Shown: positions 17,528 through 27,100 of the stretch, one piece after another
Position numbering within the stretch: the first letter of the stretch is position 1
How the letters are laid out: each line of letters starts with the position of its first letter
NCBI RefSeq assembly: GCF_004341235.1
Contig: NZ_SLUP01000001.1
Coordinates: 186,001 to 250,000 of the forward strand
Direction of reading: 5' to 3'
DNA: 64,000 nt
Origin: Mariniflexile fucanivorans
GTDB taxonomy: Bacteria > Bacteroidota > Bacteroidia > Flavobacteriales > Flavobacteriaceae
Notes under the pieces: generated by a model
Told to the model about the DNA's origin: nothing
The model's database searches: none
The model's input: the letters and a program-made list of their open reading frames with translations, nothing else
Program-made: the position numbers and the translations under genes

Positions 17528-18538
17528 ATGAGCGAGCAACCTATTATTGTATCTGCTTCTCCGCACGTCCATTCCGATAGAACTTCAAAAAAACTCATGT
17601 ACGATGTTATCATCGCCTTAATACCTGCTTTTTTGGTTTCTGTCTATGTATTCGGTGTTAGCGCCTTAATCGTAACGTCTGTTGCCATTATTTCCTGTTT
17701 ACTTTTTGAATACGGCATTCAGAAATATCTTTTTAAAACGGCCGTCACCATAACCGATGGCTCCGCTTTACTAACGGGAATATTATTGGCTTTCAATTTA
17801 CCTTCAAACCTTCCAATTTGGATGGTTATTGTGGGTAGTTTAGTAGCTATTGGTATTGCAAAACTTTCTTTTGGAGGTTTGGGTTTCAATATTTTTAACC
17901 CTGCATTAGTAGGTCGAGTATTCTTATTGGTATCCTTTCCTGTACAAATGACCATGTGGCCAACAGCCATTGTAAACAACACCAATATTGTAGATGCCGT
18001 TACAGGAGCAACATCTTTGGGTGTTATTAAGGAAGGTTTACTTTTTGGTAAAACGATGACGGAAATAGGTGCTCAATTACCCAATACTACCAATATGCTT
18101 TTAGGTTTTACTGGCGGTTCGATAGGTGAAATATCGGCATTAGCGTTATTATTAGGAGGCTTATACCTACTGTATAAAAAAGTTATTTCATGGCATATTC
18201 CTGTTACCGTATTGGCAACTATGGCGGTTATGACGGGCATTTTCTGGTTTATAGACCCTGAACACTATGCTAGCCCTGTCATTCATATTTTATCTGGAGG
18301 CGCTATTCTTGGAGCATTTTATATGGCAACAGATTTAGTTACTAGCCCAATGACCAAAAAAGGGATGGTAATTTTCGCAATTGGCATTGGAGCCATTACC
18401 GTTATTATTCGACTTTTTGGCGCGTATCCTGAAGGTATCTCGTTTGCTATTTTAATTATGAATGCCTTTGTACCATTAATCAATACCTATTTTAAACCAA
18501 AAAGGTTTGGTGCTAAAATAAAAGCTAAAATTGTGTAA
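17528..18538 (+). CDS. rnfD: Rnf electron transport complex subunit D
   Basis: 336 residues, homologous to NqrB. A multi-pass membrane subunit that carries a covalent FMN on a threonine and takes part in ion translocation. The flavinylation motif is VTGATS, with Thr162 as the expected site. Many hydrophobic segments are visible, such as LIPAFLVSVYVFGVSALIVT and AFYMATDLVTSPMTKKG in the conserved C-terminal half. Two bases separate it from rnfC and rnfG. Confidence 0.95.
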   Translation: MSEQPIIVSASPHVHSDRTSKKLMYDVIIALIPAFLVSVYVFGVSALIVTSVAIISCLLFEYGIQKYLFKTAVTITDGSALLTGILLAFNLPSNLPIWMVIVGSLVAIGIAKLSFGGLGFNIFNPALVGRVFLLVSFPVQMTMWPTAIVNNTNIVDAVTGATSLGVIKEGLLFGKTMTEIGAQLPNTTNMLLGFTGGSIGEISALALLLGGLYLLYKKVISWHIPVTVLATMAVMTGIFWFIDPEHYASPVIHILSGGAILGAFYMATDLVTSPMTKKGMVIFAIGIGAITVIIRLFGAYPEGISFAILIMNAFVPLINTYFKPKRFGAKIKAKIV

Positions 18539-18540
18539 TT

Positions 18541-19137
18541 ATGAGTAAGAAAGAATCCTCTTTTTTAGGAATGCTATTATCACTTTTGATAATTACTGTT
18601 ATATCTGGATTTTCATTGGGGTTTGTAAACGATTTAACCATTGCACCAAAAGCAAAGGCAAAATTAGAGAAAAAAGTAAATGCCTTAAAATTGGTATTAC
18701 CTGATTTTGATAACAACCCTGTTGAAGATATGAAACTTATAAAATCTGAAGCGGTTGCCGATAGCGTTGAAATATATCCTGCCTATTTAAAAAATGAATT
18801 TGTTGGTGCTGCCGTTATTGGAACTACCGATAAAGGTTTTAGTGGTTTAATTAAAATCATGATTGGTTTTAAACCTACTGGCGAGATTGAGAACGTGGTA
18901 GTTTTAGAACAAAAAGAAACCCCAGGTTTAGGAACAAAATTGACTGAAGATAAATTTCTACAACAATTTAAAGGTGTGAATATTTCAACTTTTAAACTGA
19001 AAGTTAAAAAAGATGGTGGTGATGTAGATGCATTAACCGGTGCTACCATTTCATCCAGAGCATTCTGTGATGCTACCCAAATGGCTTACGATGCCTTTAT
19101 AAAAAACAATGGTTCATTAATTGAATTAAAAAATTAA
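18541..19137 (+). CDS. rnfG: Rnf electron transport complex subunit G
   Basis: 198 residues, homologous to NqrC. One N-terminal membrane anchor (LGMLLSLLIITVISGFSLGF), with the rest outside the membrane as an FMN-binding domain. The flavin is attached at T169 in the motif LTGATISS; this covalent step normally needs an ApbE transferase, which is not in the window. Also conserved is QKETPGLGTKL. It lies 2 bp after rnfD and 3 bp before rnfE. Confidence 0.94.
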   Translation: MSKKESSFLGMLLSLLIITVISGFSLGFVNDLTIAPKAKAKLEKKVNALKLVLPDFDNNPVEDMKLIKSEAVADSVEIYPAYLKNEFVGAAVIGTTDKGFSGLIKIMIGFKPTGEIENVVVLEQKETPGLGTKLTEDKFLQQFKGVNISTFKLKVKKDGGDVDALTGATISSRAFCDATQMAYDAFIKNNGSLIELKN

Positions 19138-19140
19138 GTT

Positions 19141-19746
19141 ATGGCCGAAATACTAAATCAAAAGCAAAATTTCTTAAAGGGCATTATAAAAGAAAACCCC
19201 ATTTTCGTTATGTTATTGGGGATGTGTCCTACATTGGGGGTTACCTCATCAGCTTATAACGGATTGGGCATGGGCATTGCTACGGCATTTGTATTGTTAA
19301 TGTCGAATGTAGCAGTATCGCTAGTAAAAAACGTAATTCCAGCTAAAGTTCGTATTCCAGCATTCATCATTATTATTGCATCCTTCGTTACAGTCGTTGA
19401 AATGATTTTGGAAGCATTCGTGCCTTTTCTATATGAACAATTAGGGATTTTTATTCCGTTAATTGTAGTAAACTGTATCATTTTAGGACGCGCAGAAGCA
19501 TTTGCATCAAAGAATAATATAATGGCCTCTATTCTCGATGCTTTAGGCATGGGTATTGGCTTCATAATGGCCTTAACTGTTTTAGGAGCAGTTCGGGAAA
19601 TTTTAGGAAGTGGTAGTTTATTCGGATTGAAATTTGTTCCAGATAACGCGAACACCTTCATCTTGTTCATTTTACCTCCTGGAGCATTTATAGCATTAGC
19701 TTATTTAACTGTTCTTTTTAATAAATTAACAAATAAAACAATTTAG
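19141..19746 (+). CDS. rnfE: Rnf electron transport complex subunit E
   Basis: 201 residues, homologous to NqrD. A polytopic membrane subunit of about six helices; with RnfA it forms the inverted-topology pair at the core of the pump. Family marks are LGMCPTLGVTSSAYNGLGMG near the N-terminus and IFIPLIVVNCIILGRAEAFA, whose cysteine is one of the ligands thought to hold the intramembrane Fe-S centre. It sits between rnfG and rnfA with 2-3 bp gaps. Confidence 0.94.
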   Translation: MAEILNQKQNFLKGIIKENPIFVMLLGMCPTLGVTSSAYNGLGMGIATAFVLLMSNVAVSLVKNVIPAKVRIPAFIIIIASFVTVVEMILEAFVPFLYEQLGIFIPLIVVNCIILGRAEAFASKNNIMASILDALGMGIGFIMALTVLGAVREILGSGSLFGLKFVPDNANTFILFILPPGAFIALAYLTVLFNKLTNKTI

Positions 19747-19748
19747 AT

Positions 19749-20324
19749 ATGGATTATGTAATTATACTCATAGCTGCCGTATTTGTAAACAATATAGTAT
19801 TATCACAATTTTTAGGCATTTGTCCGTTTTTAGGTGTTTCCAATAAAGTTTCAACATCGGTTGGTATGTCTGGTGCTGTATTATTTGTTATGACGATTGC
19901 CACAACCGTTACCTACCTATTGCATCAATATGTTTTAATACCAGCAGGATTGGATTATTTAAGAACCATATCCTTTATTTTAGTTATTGCTGCTTTAGTT
20001 CAAATGGTTGAAATCATCCTTAAAAAAGTAAGTCCAGCACTTTACCAAGCTTTAGGTGTTTTTCTTCCTTTAATTACAACAAATTGTGCGGTTTTAGGTG
20101 TGGCTATTTTAGCTTTAGGTTTGGACAACGGCAGCCTATTGAAAGCTGTTTTTTACGCTATATCAAACTCGCTTGGATTTGCATTGGCATTAATTGTTTT
20201 TGCTAGTATTAGAGAACATTTAGAACTTGCCGACCTTCCAAAAGTAATGAAAGGTGTACCCATAAATTTGTTAGTGGCGGGACTTTTATCTTTAGCTTTT
20301 TTAGGTTTTACAGCTTTAGTTTAA
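19749..20324 (+). CDS. rnfA: Rnf electron transport complex subunit A
   Basis: 191 residues, homologous to NqrE. The last gene of the operon. Polytopic, with the paired cysteine-bearing segments FLGICPFLGVSNKV and LGVFLPLITTNCAVLGVA that mirror those of RnfE. Order in the operon is rseC-B-C-D-G-E-A, complete for the six core subunits. No convincing terminator follows; the 228-bp gap to the convergent korB holds only weak inverted repeats. Confidence 0.95.
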   Translation: MDYVIILIAAVFVNNIVLSQFLGICPFLGVSNKVSTSVGMSGAVLFVMTIATTVTYLLHQYVLIPAGLDYLRTISFILVIAALVQMVEIILKKVSPALYQALGVFLPLITTNCAVLGVAILALGLDNGSLLKAVFYAISNSLGFALALIVFASIREHLELADLPKVMKGVPINLLVAGLLSLAFLGFTALV

Positions 20325-20552
20325 AGAAGCTTAAAAGTATTTAGGCAGAAATTAAGAATCAAAAAACTTATGCTTAATATCAAATTGAGCATAAACTTTT
20401 TAAAAATATATTCTGAAATGTGCTAGTTTTACAAAGCAAGCTGAAACCCATAGAATTTATCGATTACAAGAACCTTTCCGACTGGCTATAAGGTGACACA
20501 ATATTTAATAATATTATGTATAATTTGCTTTTTTTGTAAGGCTTAGTTTACC

Positions 20553-21581
20553 TTATTTTAAAGGTGCTTGATGCACTTTATAGGTTTCACCAGAAAAGAA
20601 AAGATCATCCGTTTTCTTAAATTTTGATCTAGATTTCACTTCTTTAGTCAAAGCATCTTCTCTTTCTTCTAAAGTAATATCTTCAAAACGTCTTATAATT
20701 CCTGTTACTAAAGGATATTCCAATCGTACCAACATTTGGTGCAAGGTTGGGTCTTTTTCATTGGCGCTATGTACTAAAATATGGTTCTCTGTGATGCCAT
20801 TCTCACCAATGGTTGCAACTTCTAATTTCAAGCCATTTAACACCAAACCTTTATTTCTGTTTTTTCCAAAAATCATTGGTTTGCCATCTTCAACATACAA
20901 CTGTTTATCCTCACGAACATCTTTGTCGGTGTATTTTGAATAGCATCCATCATTAAAAATAACGCAATTTTGTAATATTTCAATTAAAGAAGTTCCGTTG
21001 AATTTTTCGGCATCAATAAATACTTCTGTCATCTCTTTAGGCGTATTTCCTCCTAATCGAGCAAAATAACGTGCTTGGGCACCAATAGCCAATTCGCCAG
21101 GTTGAAAAGGTGGTTGGGTATTTCCGTAAGGTGATGATTTTGTTTTTTGACCGACCAACGATGTTGGGGAAAACTGCCCTTTAGTTAAACCATAAATTTC
21201 GTTGTTAAAAAGAACAATATTTAAATCGATATTTCTTCTTAGCACATGAATAAAATGGTTTCCGCCAATAGCCATAGAATCACCGTCGCCTGTAATTACC
21301 CAAACACTTAAATTAGGGTTGGCCAACTTAACACCAGAAGCAATTGCTGGAGCGCGTCCATGGATGCCATGCATACCGTAACAATCCATATAATAGGGAA
21401 AGCGTGAAGAACATCCAATACCAGAAATAAATACAACATCTTCTTTTTTTACGCCCATTTCCGGAAGGGCTTTTTGCATAGCTCTTAAAATGACGTAATC
21501 ATCACAACCAGGACACCATCTCACTTCCTGATCGCTAGCAAAATCTTTAAACGTATATTTTTCTATAGCTGTTGTTTCCAT
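20553..21581 (-). CDS. korB: 2-oxoacid (2-oxoglutarate):ferredoxin oxidoreductase beta subunit
   Basis: 342 residues. The thiamine diphosphate subunit: VRWCPGCDDY near the N-terminus, then the TPP/Mg motif ITGDGDSMAIGGNH and FNNEIYGLTKGQFSPTS. Together with KorA it converts 2-oxoglutarate + CoA to succinyl-CoA + CO2 while reducing ferredoxin. No ferredoxin-like Fe-S domain is fused, so the dicluster ferredoxin next door is a plausible partner. It lies 2 bp after korA. Confidence 0.9.
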   Translation of the reverse strand: METTAIEKYTFKDFASDQEVRWCPGCDDYVILRAMQKALPEMGVKKEDVVFISGIGCSSRFPYYMDCYGMHGIHGRAPAIASGVKLANPNLSVWVITGDGDSMAIGGNHFIHVLRRNIDLNIVLFNNEIYGLTKGQFSPTSLVGQKTKSSPYGNTQPPFQPGELAIGAQARYFARLGGNTPKEMTEVFIDAEKFNGTSLIEILQNCVIFNDGCYSKYTDKDVREDKQLYVEDGKPMIFGKNRNKGLVLNGLKLEVATIGENGITENHILVHSANEKDPTLHQMLVRLEYPLVTGIIRRFEDITLEEREDALTKEVKSRSKFKKTDDLFFSGETYKVHQAPLK

Positions 21582-21583
21582 GA

Positions 21584-23452
21584 CTATTTTACTAATTGTT
21601 TAAATTTCTGAATTAATTCATCATTCCCAAAAGGCAAACCCTGTACCTTATTGTATTGCAAAAATTCAAAACCATTAAAGTTTATTCTTAAAACTTTAGC
21701 AAATTGTCCGCTGTTTAATTCGCAAACAATAATTTTCTTAAACGCTTTTAATACCGTTTCTGTGTTTTTAGGAAGCGGATTCAAATAATTGAAATGCGCA
21801 AAACCAATAGACTTATAGCCTTCTTTATTAATTTCTTTTACCGCCGAATGTAGGGAGCCATAAGTACCACCCCAACCTATTACCAACAAATCGCCTTCAT
21901 TAGCAAATTCTGTTTTCACATCTGGGATATAATTTTGGACACGCTTAATTTTTTCGGCTCTAATTTTGGTCATGTATTCATGATTTTCTGGAACATACGA
22001 CACATTTCCTGTCACTTTATCTTTTTCTAAACCGCCTATTCTATGTTCTAACCCAAAAGTTCCTGGAACAGCCCAATTTCTAGCTAAAGTATTTTCATCT
22101 CTATCATACGGATGCCAATTTTCCTTAACTTCTTTTATGAGGTTGTTTTTTATTTCAGGCATATCGGCAACACTTTTGATTTTCCAAGGAGCCGAACCAT
22201 TGGCTATATAACCATCTGTTAGCAATATAACAGGCGTCATGTGTTCTAAAGTTAATTTGCAGGCTTGGTATGCAAAGTCGAAACAATTTGCAGGTGTGCT
22301 AGCCGCTATTACAATTACGGGGCTTTCACCGTTTCTTCCATACATGGCTTGTAATAGATCTGATTGTTCGGTTTTTGTTGGCAATCCCGTTGAAGGACCA
22401 CCACGTTGTACATTTACAACCACAAGTGGTAATTCCACCATCATAGCCAAACCTAAAGCTTCACCTTTTAAAGCAAGTCCAGGACCCGAGGTTGTAGTTA
22501 AAGCCAAATCGCCAGCGAATGAGGCACCAATGGCAGATGCGATACCCGCTATTTCATCTTCAGCTTGAAAGGCCTTTACCCCAAAATGTTTATGTTTCAC
22601 CAATTCGTGCAAAATATCGGTAGCAGGAGTAATTGGGTAAGACCCTAAGAACAATTCCAACCCCGATTTTTCGGCAGCTGCTAAAAACCCCCAAGCGGTT
22701 GCAGTGTTCCCCATAATAATTCTATAGGTGCCTTCAGGTAATTTTGCGGGTGCAATACTATACACATTTGGTATCAGTTCTAAAGTTTCCGCATAAAAAT
22801 AACCAGCATTTAAAACCTTTACATTAGATTCAATTAAAGTAGGTTCTTTGCTGAATTTCTTATTAAAAAAATCGATGGTATGTTGAACAGAGCGATGATA
22901 CATCCAATATACCATGCCTAGTGCAAACATATTTTTGCTTCGTGTAATAATCTTATTATCTATTCCAGAAACATCTTTTAAAGCGGCTTTGGTTAAGGAA
23001 GTCATCGCAACTTCAATTACCCTATAATTATTTAAACTACCATCCTCTAGAGGGTTGGTTTCATATTTTGCTTTATCTAAATTCTTCTTAGTAAAAGCAT
23101 CAGTATCTACAATAATAGTATGACCCGCTTTTACTGCAAACAAATTCGTTTTCAAACCCGCAGGATTCATGGCCACCAATAAATCTACGTTATCACCTGG
23201 GGTACTAACTTCTACGCTTCCAATATGCACTTGAAACCCAGATACGCCATAAAGACTGCCTTGGGGTGCTCTAATTTCGGATGGGTAATTGGGAAATGTG
23301 GCAATATCATTACCAAACATAGCAGAGGTGCCCGAAAATTGGGTTCCCGTAAACTGCATACCATCTCCAGAATCTCCAACAAATCTTATAACTACAGCAT
23401 CCAATATTTCGTGTTGTAGCTTTTTTTTCTTTGTAGTTTTAATATCTGCCAT
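21584..23452 (-). CDS. korA: 2-oxoacid (2-oxoglutarate):ferredoxin oxidoreductase alpha subunit (gamma-alpha fusion)
   Basis: 622 residues. The N-terminal 190 or so are the gamma domain (VVIRFVGDSGDGMQFTGTQF), fused to the alpha/pyrimidine-binding domain with GSYPITPATDILHEL at about 271 and TTTSGPGLALKGEALGLA. This gamma-alpha fusion is common for KorA-type enzymes. The exact 2-oxoacid is not provable from sequence here; 2-oxoglutarate is the usual substrate and nifJ already covers pyruvate. A TATATTTG promoter box is at 23508-23501. Confidence 0.9.
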   Translation of the reverse strand: MADIKTTKKKKLQHEILDAVVIRFVGDSGDGMQFTGTQFSGTSAMFGNDIATFPNYPSEIRAPQGSLYGVSGFQVHIGSVEVSTPGDNVDLLVAMNPAGLKTNLFAVKAGHTIIVDTDAFTKKNLDKAKYETNPLEDGSLNNYRVIEVAMTSLTKAALKDVSGIDNKIITRSKNMFALGMVYWMYHRSVQHTIDFFNKKFSKEPTLIESNVKVLNAGYFYAETLELIPNVYSIAPAKLPEGTYRIIMGNTATAWGFLAAAEKSGLELFLGSYPITPATDILHELVKHKHFGVKAFQAEDEIAGIASAIGASFAGDLALTTTSGPGLALKGEALGLAMMVELPLVVVNVQRGGPSTGLPTKTEQSDLLQAMYGRNGESPVIVIAASTPANCFDFAYQACKLTLEHMTPVILLTDGYIANGSAPWKIKSVADMPEIKNNLIKEVKENWHPYDRDENTLARNWAVPGTFGLEHRIGGLEKDKVTGNVSYVPENHEYMTKIRAEKIKRVQNYIPDVKTEFANEGDLLVIGWGGTYGSLHSAVKEINKEGYKSIGFAHFNYLNPLPKNTETVLKAFKKIIVCELNSGQFAKVLRINFNGFEFLQYNKVQGLPFGNDELIQKFKQLVK

Positions 23453-23500
23453 GATAATTCAATTGAATGAAAAAAAATCTAAATCTTAGAACCTAATCTC

Positions 23501-23574
23501 CAAATATAATTTTCATTTTTATTTTTAAAGGTGACAAAAATCATATTTATAAACTAAAATGAAACATAATTTTA
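23501..23574. promoter_or_regulatory. divergent korA/fdx control region with one shared Crp/Fnr-like operator
   Basis: The operator TGACAAAAATCA is at 23532-23543. Leftward, the korA -7 box TATATTTG reads 23508 to 23501; rightward, the ferredoxin -7 box TAATTTTA is at 23567-23574. Both boxes begin 29.5 bp from the operator centre, so one bound dimer could occupy about -41.5 at both promoters. Confidence 0.65.
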
Positions 23575-23595
23575 CACATCTAAATAAATTATATT

Positions 23596-23946
23596 ATGGC
23601 AATTATTATAACCGATGAATGTATTAATTGTGATGCTTGTATTGTTGAGTGTCCAAATAACGCAATTTACGAACCTTCTCAAGAATGGGCTTATTCAGAT
23701 GAAACTGCTTTAAGCGGCAATATAAAACTCCCTAATGGGGATGAAATGGATGCTAGCGAAAAGAACGAACCATTATCTGACGACTTCTATTTCATAGTAC
23801 CAGGAAAATGTACAGAATGTGTAGGATTTCATGATGAACCACAATGTGCTTCAGTATGTCCTGTTGACTGTTGTATTCCTGATGTAAATGTTGTTGAAAG
23901 CGAAGATGTTTTATTAGCGAAAAAAGCTTGGTTACATCAAGAGTAA
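23596..23946 (+). CDS. fdx: dicluster 4Fe-4S ferredoxin
   Basis: 116 residues. Cluster 1 ligands CINCDACIVECP are at the N-terminus; cluster 2 ligands are spread over CTECVGFHDEPQCASVCPVDCC, with a longer insert between the first two cysteines than in clostridial ferredoxins. A roughly 45-residue acidic insert separates the two. It is the obvious small electron carrier for Kor, PFOR and Rnf, and shares its control region with korAB. Confidence 0.9.
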   Translation: MAIIITDECINCDACIVECPNNAIYEPSQEWAYSDETALSGNIKLPNGDEMDASEKNEPLSDDFYFIVPGKCTECVGFHDEPQCASVCPVDCCIPDVNVVESEDVLLAKKAWLHQE

Positions 23947-23968
23947 TTTAAGTAAGAGATATTTTTAC

Positions 23969-24008
23969 AAGGAGCTATTTAAAAATTAATAGCTCCTTTA
24001 TCTTTTTA
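23969..24008 (+). terminator. terminator of the ferredoxin gene
   Basis: An 11-bp perfect stem AAGGAGCTATT/AATAGCTCCTT (23969-23979 and 23988-23998) is followed by a T-rich tail, 23 bp after the stop. Confidence 0.8.
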
Positions 24009-24085
24009 TACAACAAAACAAACTTCAAGCTTCTTGTACATTTATTCTAAATTAACATGCAAAAGCTTCATTATTAACCATTAAC

Positions 24086-24128
24086 TGATATAAATCATAT
24101 AATTTAATTCATATAGTTACTAATTTTC
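24086..24128 (+). promoter_or_regulatory. Crp/Fnr-like operator and -7 box of nifJ
   Basis: TGATATAAATCA at 24086-24097 with TAATTTTC at 24121-24128, again 29.5 bp from the operator centre. The flank after the operator (TATAATT) matches the rnf site. Predicted start near 24133, leader about 40 nt. Confidence 0.6.
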
Positions 24129-24173
24129 ACCTTTCTTATACTATATAAATTCGATTTAAACTTAATATTTATC

Positions 24174-27100
24174 ATGGAAAAAAAATTCGAAAAACTAATA
24201 TGTGATGGCAACGAGGCGGTGGCTATTATAGCGCATAAAACAAACGAGGTTTGTGCTATTTACCCCATTACACCGTCGTCACCTATGGGAGAACATGCCG
24301 AACTTTATAGTTCGAAAGGGAAAAAAAATATTTGGGAAAACACACCACGAATTGTGGAAATGCAAAGTGAGGGTGGTGCAGCAGGAGCTGTTCATGGGTC
24401 ATTACAAGCAGGAGCGTTAACTACTACTTTTACGGCCTCACAAGGTTTATTGTTAATGATTCCTAATATGTATAAAATCGCCGGTGAATTATTGCCTTGC
24501 GTTATACACGTTGCAGCTAGAACTATAGCAACACATGCTTTATCAATTTTTGGAGACCACTCCGATGTTATGGCTTGCCGTCAAACAGGGTTCGCTATGT
24601 TATTTGGTGGTTCTGTGCAAGAAGCACATGATTTTGCATTGATTTCTCAAGTAGCAACTTTAAAATCAAGAGTGCCTTTTTTAAATATTTTCGATGGTTT
24701 TAGAACCTCGCATGAAATTTCTAAAATTGATGGTATTCCAGACAGCGTTATTAAAACGATGATGCCAGAGCCTGAGGTAATGGCTCATAGAAAGAGATCT
24801 TTAGATCCTGATAATCCCGTTTTAAGAGGATCTACTCAAAATCCTGATGTATTTTTCCAAGCTAGAGAAGCTTGTAATTTATTTTATGACAAAGTACCTG
24901 GAATCGTTCAAGAAACGATGGACGAGTTCTTTGAACACACAGGACGTAGATACAATTTGTTTGATTATTTAGGACACCCTGAAGCAGAACGCGTTATTAT
25001 AATTATGGGTTCTGCAGAAGGCCCTGTAAAAGAAGCTTTAGAAGTTATGTTGGCCGATGGCGAAAAAGTAGGTGTTATCTTTGTACGCTTGTTTAAACCT
25101 TTCTCTATAGCAGCTTTTGTTGATGCTTTACCAAAAACAGTTACTAAAATAGCTGTTTTAGATAGAACTAAAGAACCAGGAAGCGTTGGCGACCCACTTT
25201 ACCTAGATATTGTTACCGCCCTTAATGAAAGTGACAGAGACATGCCAATTGTTGTTGCAGGACGTTATGGATTATCATCAAAAGAATTTACACCAGCAAT
25301 GGTTAAAGGAATTTATGATGAATTATTAAATAAAAAACCTAAAAATCACTTCACTATAGGTATTAATGATGATGTGACTTTTACAAGTTTATACTTCGAT
25401 CCGTCATTCGACACAAAAACTAAAACTATTAATTGTATGTTTTATGGTTTAGGTTCTGATGGAACTGTAGGAGCCAACAAAAACTCAATTAAAATTATTG
25501 GCGAAACCACAGATAACTATGTACAAGGATACTTTGTATACGACTCTAAAAAAGCTGGCGCACAAACTATTTCGCATTTACGCTTTGGTCCAGAACCAAT
25601 TAATTCAAACTATTTAGTAGATAAAGCCGATTTCATCGCCAGCCATAAATTTAATTTTATTGAAAAATTCGATATGATTTCCGAATTAAAACATGGCGGA
25701 ACTTTCTTATTGAATTCTCCTTATACTAAAGATGAAATTTGGGATGTATTACCTATTCAAATTCAAAAAGGAATTATTGAAAAAGAAATTAAGTTTTATG
25801 TTATTGATGCTACTCAAGTGGCGCATGATGCAAAACTTGGTAAACGTGCAAATACTGTTTTACAAACGTGTTTCTTTGCCATTTCTGGAATTTTACCAAG
25901 AGAAGAGGCTATCGAAAAAATTAAAGGCGCCATTGTAAAATCATATTCTCATAAAGGAGAAAAAGTGGTTAAAATGAACTTTAATGCGGTTGATAAAGCA
26001 TTAGAAAATTTATTCCAAGTAGATTATCCAAAAACTTTAACAAGCGAAAAACAATTAGCATCGGCCATGAGAAATGCGCCTGATGGATTTGTTACAGATG
26101 TTTTAGAAAAAATATTAGCTGGATTTGGAGACGAACTTCCTGTAAGTGCCTTCACCGTAGATGGAACCTTCCCTACTGGAACTACCCAATACGAAAAAAG
26201 TGGAATTGCAGATTTTATTCCTATTTGGGATGATGCCGATTTGTGTACACAATGTAATAAATGTGTCGCCATTTGTCCTCACGCAGCAATTCGTTCTAAA
26301 GTAGTTTCTAACGAAGATTTAGCTAGTTTCCCAACTTCTTTAAAAAGTGTGCCAGCAATAGGTAGACCATTCTCTAAAGAAAATGATTCTTACATTTTAC
26401 AAGTATCACCAGAAGATTGTACAGGTTGTGATCTTTGTGTGGAAATTTGTCCAGCAGTTTCTAAAGAGGACGAAAACTTCAAAGCTATTAATATGCATAA
26501 GAAAATTGAAGTTGATGAAGTAGAAAATGTAAATTGGGATCACTTTGTTACCCTACCTTATAATGATAGAACGGCATTACAGATTACTAATTTAAAAGGA
26601 TCACAATTCTTAGAACCATTATTTGAATTCTCTGGAGCTTGTTCTGGATGTGGTGAAACACCTTACATAAAAATGATTACGCAGTTGTATGGCGATAGTA
26701 TTATGATAGCCAACGCAACAGGATGTTCTTCAATTTATGGTGGAAACTTACCAACAACTCCTTACAAAAAGAATGAATTTGGTAGAGGACCAGCTTGGGC
26801 AAACTCTTTATTTGAAGATAATGCTGAATTTGGTTTAGGTATGAAACTCGCACTTACTAAAAAACAAGAAATAGCGGTTGATTTATTGAAATCGTTAGAA
26901 TCTTCAGTTGGTAGTGAATTGGTTGAAGCCATTTTAAATAATCCTGAAGTAACTGAAGTTGAAAAAGCTAAAAAACATGCCGATATTGCAACACTTAAGA
27001 AAGCTTTAGAAGTTATTAACACAGACGAAGCACTTAAATTAAATCAACTAACTGAATATTTACGCCAAAAAGCGGTTTGGATATTTGGTGGCGATGGTTG

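Noticed and set aside
20325-20552. Riboswitch or small RNA between rnfA and korB
   Set aside because: Only weak, imperfect inverted repeats are visible and no known riboswitch core was recognised.
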